Source: a virus. Taken from it: a stretch of 38,568 nt of DNA. The position numbers and the translations under genes are program-made. The notes under the pieces were generated by a model, which was not told the DNA's origin, made no database searches, and was given only the letters and a program-made list of their open reading frames with translations. The stretch lies in the IMG/VR virus record IMGVR_UViG_3300042563_002176, positions 1 to 38,568 of that record. One strand, 5' to 3'. The first letter of the stretch is position 1. Each line of letters opens with the position of its first letter. This document shows, in pieces, positions 1 to 7,300 of the stretch.

Positions 1-190
1 TGCTCAACCAAGTAGTCGACAAGTCCAGCAAACTCGTCGCCTGCGTCCCGGTCAGGCTTTGGCCGGTCAGGGTTTGGGCAAGGAACGTCGGCGCGTCCGT
101 TTGGCCTAGGCCGATGGCGGATCTGATCGCAGCGTTGTCGGCTGCACCAAGCATGGTGTCTACGTTTCCAGATACAATTAAGTCAGGCAT
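1..190 (-). CDS. Small structural protein, N-terminal part (runs off left edge)
   Basis: The frame starts at the ATG at 188-190 (MPDLIVSGNV) and stays open to base 1, giving 63 full codons. The segment AAIRSAIGLGQTDAPTF resembles the stretches found in phage tail-fibre and virion-surface proteins that introduce repeated 'transition' segments; this is a resemblance only. The final partial codon supplies A, and joining it to the two bases at the right end of the window (CC on the minus strand) gives ACC and continues in frame into the ORF at 38240-38568. The two parts together would form one protein of about 172 residues. The gene follows the 53-residue ORF by three bases and belongs to the late cluster after the lysis genes. 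Function is not established; a minor virion or fibre-associated role is inferred from position. Confidence 0.7.
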   Translation of the reverse strand, partial: MPDLIVSGNVDTMLGAADNAAIRSAIGLGQTDAPTFLAQTLTGQSLTGTQATSLLDLSTTWLS

Positions 191-193
191 ATT

Positions 194-355
194 TTAAGGG
201 CGAGTGTAGATTGAGGTTCCGTCTGGTCGCAAGTAGCGGGAAGTGCCGTCTGGTTGCCGGTAAATTCCACCAGCGGAGGCAATCGGCGCACGAATGCCAA
301 TGCCAAGTTTGCCCTTGCCCTTGATCGACGGAACGGATGGAACGGATGCTGGCAT
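194..355 (-). CDS. 53-residue hypothetical protein
   Basis: This short frame fits exactly into the gap between its neighbours: it starts at the ATG at 353-355 and ends with TAA at 194-196, three bases before the next ATG. The product is Gly/Pro/Arg-rich. It has an internal near-repeat, RQPDGTSRY and then LRPDGTSIY, at about residues 33-50, which looks like two copies of a short beta-type unit. There is no signal peptide or membrane segment. I do not recognise a family. The placement among late genes behind the endolysin suggests a small virion-associated protein, but that is inference only. Its size is below usual gene-finding thresholds; the support is the tight packing and the internal repeat. 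Confidence 0.55.
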   Translation of the reverse strand: MPASVPSVPSIKGKGKLGIGIRAPIASAGGIYRQPDGTSRYLRPDGTSIYTRP

Positions 356-361
356 ACTAGG

Positions 362-685
362 TCAGGTCAGTGGAGTGGCGTTGACTGTGATCGACACGTT
401 GGCGGCACCGGAGTGGACACGCACTGCGTTGTTGAAGTCCAGCACAATGGACTCGCCAGCAGCAAGCCGGGAGGAGTTGGCCGTATGGGCAGCGGACTCC
501 GTGTTGATGGTGACCGTGCCGGGTTCCGCTCCGCTGGCTACCAGTGCCGAGTTAAGTGAATGCCCTTGGTGGAAGTAGCAGGCAACGGTGGCGCTGACGT
601 TCTCAAGTAGGAGCTTGCCTTGGCCAAGCTGCGGGGTGAATACGATGGCTTGGTTGTTTGCTGAAGCGTTTACAGTAAATTGCAT
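362..685 (-). CDS. 107-residue hypothetical late protein
   Basis: The chosen start is the ATG at 683-685 (MQFTVNASANNQ); the frame extends further upstream, but that part overlaps the endolysin gene and reads as non-native sequence. The product is rich in Asn, Ala, Val and Ser, with alternating hydrophobic residues (for example VSITVNA near the C-terminus), suggesting a small beta-sandwich protein. There is no membrane segment or signal. It lies eight bases after the endolysin stop. The upstream leader is A/T/C-rich, without a Shine-Dalgarno match. No family is recognised. A small surface or fibre-associated virion protein is a reasonable guess from composition and position. Confidence 0.65.
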   Translation of the reverse strand: MQFTVNASANNQAIVFTPQLGQGKLLLENVSATVACYFHQGHSLNSALVASGAEPGTVTINTESAAHTANSSRLAAGESIVLDFNNAVRVHSGAANVSITVNATPLT

Positions 686-693
686 AATTGTAT

Positions 694-1182
694 TTAAGTG
701 AGGACTTTGCGGAGTGATTCGTTGCGGTTCAGCCAGCCCTTCAGGAATTTGCGGAACTGGGGACGCTTGCCGAGCGCGAGGTAGTGGTCGCCACGCTGGC
801 GCAGGACTGACATAGCCACAGGACCGTCTGGGGATGCCGCAGCTGCGGCCAAGGTCACCTGGCCTAGTCTCCCGTCGTCCTCGACGTTCAGAGCGCGTTG
901 CAGCCATCGCACGGCTTGTTTGGTCCCGCAGTTCACTGCGCTGTCCATCACTGCCCATGCGGTTCTGGTTTGCAGTTGGTCTCCGGCTATGGCCCGCCAG
1001 TAATCGTTCCGGTAAATCGCTTTTGCTTTAACCTCGGTCAGTGCGCGGATGTTGACCGTTGGGTGACTGCGCTGATCGATCCCGTACTTCGTTGGTCCCC
1101 CTGGGTCACCGGGCACGTTCTCGTAGACCGTCCCTTCCCAAGGCAGCAACCAACGAAAGTACTGGTCGAAAGAGTAGTTCAT
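694..1182 (-). CDS. Endolysin, glycoside hydrolase 108 type muramidase
   Basis: This 162-residue protein would cut peptidoglycan glycan strands at the end of infection. The N-terminal half has the GH108 signature: WEG at residues 15-17, with Glu16 as the expected catalytic acid, followed by GGPTKYGI at 28-35. The C-terminal half (about 77-160) matches the layout of the peptidoglycan-binding domain usual in this family, with AVMDSAVNCGTKQAVRWLQ. The length is typical of a phage GH108 enzyme. It has no signal peptide, so it should depend on a holin for access to the wall. The start overlaps the stop of the membrane-protein gene at 1179-1403 by ATGA, which places it in the lysis cassette. The family assignment is from recognised motifs. 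Confidence 0.9.
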   Translation of the reverse strand: MNYSFDQYFRWLLPWEGTVYENVPGDPGGPTKYGIDQRSHPTVNIRALTEVKAKAIYRNDYWRAIAGDQLQTRTAWAVMDSAVNCGTKQAVRWLQRALNVEDDGRLGQVTLAAAAASPDGPVAMSVLRQRGDHYLALGKRPQFRKFLKGWLNRNESLRKVLT

Positions 1183-1403
1183 TTGTCAGTCGCCTTTTCC
1201 CGCTCGTAGTATGCCTGCGTCGTCGTGACCGGCTGCGTTTCAAGGTCAAGGCTAGCGTCGTGGTAACGACTGTGGCTTGGTGAAGGCTTAGGCTCATCAG
1301 CACTTGCCCGAATCAGCACAGCAACAAACGATCCAACAGCAAACGCTGAGAACAGGATCAACCAGAGGTGGTCCTTAAAAGTAAGGTCTTCAGTATCGTT
1401 CAT
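1179..1403 (-). CDS. Single-span membrane protein of lysis cassette (possible inner-membrane spanin)
   Basis: The product has 74 residues, starting at the ATG at 1401-1403 (MNDTEDLTFK). One hydrophobic segment, about residues 13-32 (LWLILFSAFAVGSFVAVLIR), is followed by a polar 42-residue tail, so an N-in, C-out topology is likely. The position directly before the endolysin and directly after a candidate lipoprotein suggests an inner-membrane spanin component. However, the tail lacks an obvious coiled coil, and a pinholin-like or accessory role is equally possible. It overlaps the lipoprotein gene by ATGA at its start and the endolysin by ATGA at its end. A longer in-frame ORF upstream overlaps the lipoprotein gene and is not the likely start. 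Confidence 0.65.
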   Translation of the reverse strand: MNDTEDLTFKDHLWLILFSAFAVGSFVAVLIRASADEPKPSPSHSRYHDASLDLETQPVTTTQAYYEREKATDK

Positions 1404-1645
1404 GGCATTGGAAGGACAGGGTTTTTGCCGGGGCCATTGGCGACCATGTTGTACGCCTCTTCGGTAGTGATCAACGCAGGTTCTTCGGTCTTCGGCAGCG
1501 CCCAAGACCAAGTGCCGCCAATTTTGCCGGATAAATTGCCGGGTGTTCCGCTGCCGGGTAGCCCGATCTCTGCGGTCAGACTGATGCAGGAAGGTAGTCC
1601 TCCGCAAAGGGCGGTGGCGCATAAGGTAAGAATGGTTCGCTTCAT
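1400..1645 (-). CDS. Candidate lipoprotein in lysis cassette (possible outer-membrane spanin)
   Basis: The 81-residue product begins MKRTILTLCATALCGGLPSC: a Lys-Arg start, a hydrophobic core and then Cys20 preceded by LPS, which is a plausible though not ideal lipobox. The mature part is rich in Gly and Pro, as many outer-membrane spanins are. Together with the single-span protein encoded immediately downstream it could form a two-component spanin pair that disrupts the outer membrane, which would imply a Gram-negative host. Spanin proteins diverge fast, so this rests on architecture and position only. The gene sits between the holin candidate and the single-span protein. Another small phage lipoprotein is the alternative. 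Confidence 0.6.
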   Translation of the reverse strand: MKRTILTLCATALCGGLPSCISLTAEIGLPGSGTPGNLSGKIGGTWSWALPKTEEPALITTEEAYNMVANGPGKNPVLPMP

Positions 1646-1650
1646 TGGTG

Positions 1651-1806
1651 TTATTGCTTTACGTCAACGGCACTGTAGCCCATGACGAGCACACCAATAC
1701 CCACCAACGCCTGAGAAATCCAGAGATATTCTGGGGGCAGGCTCAGTCCAAGACCTTGACCAAGCGCAGCAAGCAATCCGCCAAAAGTAGTTTTCCAGTT
1801 TTTCAT
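1651..1806 (-). CDS. 51-residue membrane protein, holin candidate
   Basis: The chosen start is the ATG at 1804-1806 (MKNWKTTFGGLL); a longer frame runs upstream inside the preceding gene. Two hydrophobic stretches can be seen: GGLLAALGQGLGL at about 9-21 and a stronger one, WISQALVGIGVLVMGYSAV, at about 29-47. The MKNWKTT-GG opening with one or two membrane spans is common in small phage proteins annotated as holins or holin-like. Permeabilising the inner membrane for the endolysin would be its role. The leader before the ATG is AC-rich (CCCAAACACACAACA) and has no Shine-Dalgarno sequence. Its start overlaps the stop of the previous gene by ATGA. Confidence 0.6.
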   Translation of the reverse strand: MKNWKTTFGGLLAALGQGLGLSLPPEYLWISQALVGIGVLVMGYSAVDVKQ

Positions 1807-2042
1807 TGTTGTGTGTTTGGGTTTATTGAGCAGGACAGGGTAGTGGTAATCGGCGCTTTCCATGTGGGCTTGTTCGGGCACTCCGTGATCGGGCACCCGT
1901 AGATGGCACGTTCAAGACTGTCGATCCGCAGTGCTTGCTTGTCCCGGTCAAACAGACAAATCTCGGACCTTCGGAACAGGATGACAATTGCCCCGGTCAG
2001 GGAACCAATCGCGGTGATGATCAGAGGATCGGCGATTTCCAT
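1803..2042 (-). CDS. 79-residue membrane-anchored protein of lysis region
   Basis: The product starts MEIADPLIITAIGSL. A single N-terminal hydrophobic span covers about residues 7-23 (LIITAIGSLTGAIVILF), followed by basic residues and a cytoplasmic tail with Cys at 28, 50 and 55. Small proteins with this layout, a span followed by a short heptad-like region (CLFDRDKQALRIDSLERAIYG), are frequent in phage lysis cassettes, where their role is usually unknown; some are holins or antiholins. It is the first gene after the tailspike, three bases downstream, and overlaps the next gene by ATGA. The tail looks less constrained in its last 20 residues, where it begins to overlap the next gene. Confidence 0.6.
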   Translation of the reverse strand: MEIADPLIITAIGSLTGAIVILFRRSEICLFDRDKQALRIDSLERAIYGCPITECPNKPTWKAPITTTLSCSINPNTQQ

Positions 2043-2045
2043 GGG

Positions 2046-4271
2046 TTAAAAGATTGGGCCGACAAAGAACGTGCGGGAAGTGCTTGCTGCGGTTGTAGGA
2101 TTGACCGGGTCGTATAGCCCACCACCTGGGGTAATCGAAGCATACGGACGAGTGACTGCATTTGCGTATCCATTACCTCGACTGTAAAATGAGATGCCCC
2201 CACCAGAAGAAGTAGGATTTTGACCCATGCCGTATGCAGTAATATTTTTACCGTAAAGGGCGTCACGCAGCAAATACGTCACACCGCCAGACCCGTGAAT
2301 CCCGTTGATGACAACCCTGTCAAAGTAATTGTACGGAATGGTCCCACCCGTGCCGGTCATGAATTGACCTTTGCTAATTAAGACCCCGCATCCGTAGCCA
2401 AAATAACGCAAGGTATCGTTGGAATTGGTGCCATTATACACACTTGCTGCCGTTGCGTCCGCGTCAGTTGCAAAGTCCCTCCCAGAGCGACCATCGTTGA
2501 TATACACCGAGCCACGAGCTGCAATTGGATCGTGCAAAGACAAGAAGTTTAGATTGGTCAAGGCAATGCTGTTGCCTCCGCTGTTGTTGTATTCACAATG
2601 CACTCCAATAACCATTCCTTCAAAGTGGACATTGGAAACCGACAAATTTCCTGCCGCTCGGATGCCGGTCAATGGGTAAGTCACGATCCACGCAGGCTCA
2701 TCGTATGTTGCCGTCCCTTCTGCCGTTGTATCAAATCCTCCATTTGCCGGTGACGTGTCTGTCTCGTAATCGGCGCTTATAGACTTCGCCAAGCTCGGAC
2801 CAATTGTACCCGTGTCCACGCTACAGTTATTTGTCCACTGGGAGAAGTACATCGGGTAAGCGTCCCGGAAAGTCGGTCCAGTAATCCAGAAGTCCCGGAT
2901 ACTTAAACCGTTGACAACCGCAGCAACAAAAGCCCCACCCGGTGCCTTGTGTCGGCAAAACCCGATTCCAAACCCAGAAGCAGACACAATCGACACGTCC
3001 TCAATCACTGAGCATTCTTCAACAAAACTTTTGGAAGAGATTCCAGAAACACGCAACAATCCTCCGGCTCGCCATTTAAAAGAGGCGTTACCGCATTCAA
3101 TTTCCATTCCTTTAACCTTGCTTCGGAAGCTCCGGTTCGTTCCTGTTCCGAGGTCGGAGCCAATCCAAATCATGGCCGCGTGGTTTGGCGGGTCTCCGGC
3201 AGCGCCCCACACTTCAGCTTTGATCCATGTCGGAGTCCAGTTTACGGTGCTGCGAAGGTAAGTGAGGTTTGATCCTGCGCCTTCCAATGTAACCGCGCCA
3301 AATGACATGTCGATTGGTGCGGATACCTCGTACAACGTATTGGCGAGAGAAACCTTAATACCAAAACCGTTTGCCGCAGTAACTAGAGTTGACGCTTTTA
3401 CGGCACAGTTAATGGCAATATCGTGGTAGCCGGGAACCAGTCCCCACCACTCAGGAAAAACATCGGTCCCGCCAAAGGTGCCAATAATTTGTCCGGCGGA
3501 AAACCCGGAGAAGATTTGACGACGATCCGCCACAACTACTCCCATCAAAATAAGGGTACTTGCCCCAACCTGAGTGAACCTGTAGTCACCCATCACCAAA
3601 GTCTTGTTGGCCCCCATTGTCATTGACACGCTCAGGTCGATGTCCTTGCGGACGTAGATGGTCAAAGCGGCAGTATCGGTAAAGGCGGCAATCAACTGTG
3701 ACTGCGTGTGGACGTTACGCTCGTTGGATCGGATCGCTGGCATGATCTCCTGCCAATCTCCAGCAAAGGTTGAGAGCGCCCGCCAGACGCTGCCGTTGTC
3801 GGTCTGCACTCCCAGTTGTCCCACTCGGGCGGCAACCGTCGTCGCTCTCGCCCCGGCGTTGGCAAACACTACGCTGTCCCGCGATCCGGCGGAAGGCAGG
3901 GTATACCCACCGTCGCCGCCCTGCATTGCCAGCATGGTCACACGATCCAGTGCCTGCTCAATGATCACACTGGAAAGCTTGCCGCCCTCTGGCAAAACGA
4001 CCGGCTGAAGGTAATCCATAAACCGGAAAATCTGGACGGTAGTGGTCGAAGGATAGGCGGCAGTCGTCGTGACGTATGGAGCGCCGTCATCCTCTTCATC
4101 ATGCACGGTGTAAGCAGACTCGGTCAGCACCGTTGGCGTTGCCGCCCCCGCCGCCTGCACCTGCACCTTGATGTCGGCGGAATCAAGATACGGGAAGAGG
4201 ATCGGGTACGCTAAAGAAGTCGAGCCGTTGCCAGCGTAGGTTGTCGCTCGTAGTTCAGTATCCAGTGCCAT
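2046..4271 (-). CDS. Tailspike / tail fibre with T7 gp17-like N-terminus
   Basis: The 741-residue protein should bind and perhaps degrade a host surface glycan. The first ~125 residues (YAGNGSTSLAYPILFPYL near the start) match the N-terminal attachment region of T7 gp17-type fibres, which docks on the tail. From about residue 250 the sequence resembles right-handed beta-helix tailspikes: a DVFPEWWG motif near residue 276, then an ALxxAV-type helix, and long stretches of short beta-strand repeats rich in Gly, Asn and Ser. No catalytic residues can be assigned by eye. It lies 52 bases after the giant virion gene and three bases before the lysis cassette, the place of gene 17 in T7. The C-terminal receptor-binding part is not recognised. 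Confidence 0.85.
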   Translation of the reverse strand: MALDTELRATTYAGNGSTSLAYPILFPYLDSADIKVQVQAAGAATPTVLTESAYTVHDEEDDGAPYVTTTAAYPSTTTVQIFRFMDYLQPVVLPEGGKLSSVIIEQALDRVTMLAMQGGDGGYTLPSAGSRDSVVFANAGARATTVAARVGQLGVQTDNGSVWRALSTFAGDWQEIMPAIRSNERNVHTQSQLIAAFTDTAALTIYVRKDIDLSVSMTMGANKTLVMGDYRFTQVGASTLILMGVVVADRRQIFSGFSAGQIIGTFGGTDVFPEWWGLVPGYHDIAINCAVKASTLVTAANGFGIKVSLANTLYEVSAPIDMSFGAVTLEGAGSNLTYLRSTVNWTPTWIKAEVWGAAGDPPNHAAMIWIGSDLGTGTNRSFRSKVKGMEIECGNASFKWRAGGLLRVSGISSKSFVEECSVIEDVSIVSASGFGIGFCRHKAPGGAFVAAVVNGLSIRDFWITGPTFRDAYPMYFSQWTNNCSVDTGTIGPSLAKSISADYETDTSPANGGFDTTAEGTATYDEPAWIVTYPLTGIRAAGNLSVSNVHFEGMVIGVHCEYNNSGGNSIALTNLNFLSLHDPIAARGSVYINDGRSGRDFATDADATAASVYNGTNSNDTLRYFGYGCGVLISKGQFMTGTGGTIPYNYFDRVVINGIHGSGGVTYLLRDALYGKNITAYGMGQNPTSSGGGISFYSRGNGYANAVTRPYASITPGGGLYDPVNPTTAASTSRTFFVGPIF

Positions 4272-4323
4272 GGGAAAGACTACGGGTTACCTCGCCGGAG
4301 GAAATCAAGACGGAAATCCTCGG

Positions 4324-7300
4324 CTACTTGCCCTTCTGCTCCTCGCGTAGTCGCTCCAGTTCCCGCAGGTTCTTTGCCGCCTTGTCCACCTTGGCTTGGG
4401 CTTTTTCCTCGGCAGTCTTTTCGGCAGGAGGGTTCAACTCCTTGTCCTTCAGTCGGCGCATCTTGAGTTCGTGCGAGATAGATTCCTCCTCGGTTTCGAT
4501 GTAATTGTCCAACAGGTCAAAGGCAGTCGATCCCACCCGTGCCACTACAGCAAACCGGGCATCGCCGGTCATGATCGCAGTGCCAATTGCCGTGCCTCGG
4601 ATGACGTCCGAGGTCATCTCGTAAGGCTCGACCTTGCCCTTCTCTGAAGTGGCCATTCGCACCCCGCGCCCTGCCCACGATCCGGCAGAGGTCAGGATGC
4701 TCTCATTGATTGCTGGACCGCTCTTAAAGGCAGCAGCAACCGCATCGATGGCGGGACCAAACATAGGCAGCGCAGACCATGGACCGATTGCCATGGCGAT
4801 CATATAATCCTTCCACTGCCAGTGCAGGGGATCGAATACATCGTCTCCATCGTCGTCGTCGTTGGCATCGCGCCATGCGTTGGTGATCGTCTGCATGATC
4901 AAGCCGGTAACCACATGGTCAACGATCACAAGTTTAACAAGCCGCCCCCAATCCTTCTCAGCGTAGGCTTCCATCTGAAGTGCCATCTTCTGCCGGGGAT
5001 CGGACTGGAAGGAGAAGATCGCCCGCGCCATGGCGTTGCGCTCCATCTCCACGGTGCTCTTGTCGAGGAACTCGGTGGGCTGGGTGACGTCAGCAATCGA
5101 CTGCTCGGTCGCTGCCAGTGCCATCCTTTGGGCTTCCTCTGGGGCAATGTCTTCCTTGAGGAACTCCCGCAGATGGAAGTCGTAGGCAATGGCAACGGAA
5201 CCACTCGTAAAGATTGCGTCACTGTATGCGTGAAGGGCCATGCCGCCTTCCATGAACGCCTTGAGCATACTAGGTCGCATGTTGGCAATGCGTGACATAC
5301 CTGCCTGCATTTCGGGACTCATCCCGCTATTGATGCGGCGTTGGATGATTTCGCTGCTCTGGAAGACGGAGCCTTTACCCACCCACCAGTTCAAGCGTCC
5401 GCCAAACAACCGGACGATCCCTTTTAGGTATTGATCCGGCGGCATCTTGCGGGCCATGCCAAGCAGGTTCAGGACGTTGGTGAATGCGGACTTGAAGTTC
5501 CATGCCAAGACTGCAACTGCCCGCGCCCCGCCCATGTTTGCCAGTTGGCTTTCAAACCATCCCGGTTTCTGGGTAAGTCCGCCTTGCTCAAAGGCATCCA
5601 TCCACTTGTCCATTAACCTTGTGCCGTTCTCACCGTGCTTCACTGCAAGTGCCCGCCGCATTTCCGGCTTGCTCATTACGCCCCGCATCTCCCGTGCAAG
5701 CTCAGCAAACGCCTTGAAGTGAGCTACCTGCCGCATGTGGTCGAAGAAGACGTCCACGGCATTTACGATCCGTGGTTCTGCTCCGTGCTTTTCAACACGC
5801 TCTTTAAGCATTCCGGTGCTCATTCCGCCCTGCGCCATGATCGGACCACCGCTCGGGTCAGGATTGGCAAGCTCTTTCCGCTGTTGGCTCCAGAACGTCA
5901 GTGGTGAGTAGTTGTCGATCTGCGGCAGGTTCACCCCAAACATCCCGGCAAACACGGCATTCAGGTCTCCCCACTCGGCAGTGTACCGGGAAGCGATCCA
6001 GTCGCGGATGGCTTTAGCCTCGGGCGACATGAACGCTTCCACCTGGGTAATCGTCTCCTCGGTGTACCCGTGCGCCTCCATTGGTGCCCGTCCTTGCGCC
6101 TGCCGCCACATAAGTGAGATGTGCATCGCCTGCCCTTGGGAAAGCATGATCTCGCTGCCCACCGTGCTGCCGCTGATCCGCGTCAGGGAGATGGTGTCCT
6201 TCGGTCGCTTCTCAAGGACGTTGGCATCCAGTGCCACCCGCATCTCAGCCTTCTCTGCGTCGGTAAATTGTTCTGCAAGCTCAGGCGCTTTCCCGGCAAG
6301 GATGTTCTCGGCAGTATTGACCGGGATCGTCTCGCGGGACTTCTTCATTTTGTCGGTGATGAGCACCCCGGACTTCTCCACAGGCTCGACGATGTCGTCG
6401 TACAACTTCCGATCGCCTTTCCAGCCCTTGCCGTAGAGCCGGTCCTTTAGGTCGCGCCAGTCTTTCTGCAAGGCTTGGAACTCAATAGTGCGTTGGATGA
6501 TCGCCTTCCGTGAAGCTGCCGTCCACCGCTTAAACAACTCGGAGTCTTTCCCAAACAATGCCCGCATGGCACCGCTGAATCCTGACGATCCAGCGCGGAA
6601 CTCCCCAAGCTCAGCCGTTGAGTTGAGCCGGTCAGAGTCGGTGGTAGCTCCATCAAGCGAGTCTACGCCTGACTCCGAAAGCCGTGCGACTTCGGCAAGT
6701 CGCGCTTCTTCGACCATGCGCCATTTGGTCCGCTCCCGTTCGTAGTTTTCTTTTAGCCAAGTCAATGCGTTGGCCAAGTCCCGTGCCGTCCGTGTTTTTC
6801 CGTTTAGGTCACCAAACATCACCGCAGCTTGCAGCTTCTCAGCCAGCACCGGCACCGCGTCAGGATCGTCCATGCGTGCCTTCTCAATGGCATCACTAAG
6901 GGCCATGATCGCCTTGTTGGTTTCCTCTTCGGACATGCCTGCTGCCGCCTTCACGGCATCAAACAGAACGTGCCCTTCAGCACCCAACTTGCCGCCGGGT
7001 TTCTTACCAGTGGCCCGCTTGGCATCGCCCTTCTTGATCAGGTCTTTGATTTGCTCGACGTAGTCTTTGCGTAGGTAGTTCTCGACTGCGTTGTTAAGCT
7101 TTTCCACCCTGTCCTTTAGGTAGGCTTCCATTGCCTCGTTGGTCCGCAGCTTAGCCAGCGATACAAAGCCTCCAACCTTGGCCCGCACCTCGGCAGGAAA
7201 TGGAGTCAGGATCGCGTCCAGCGTAGACAAAGCGTCCAGCATGTCCTGCCGTTTGGTCTGCTCTGTTTCCGATTTCGCACGGGTCTTGCGCTCGGCCCCC

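Noticed and set aside
362-958. 198-codon version of the gene before the endolysin end
   Set aside because: The upstream part overlaps the endolysin and looks non-native; the ATG at 683-685 fits the spacing.
1106-1303. Arg-rich 65-codon ORF overlapping the endolysin start
   Set aside because: The composition is that of a shadow frame, and two better genes occupy the same bases.
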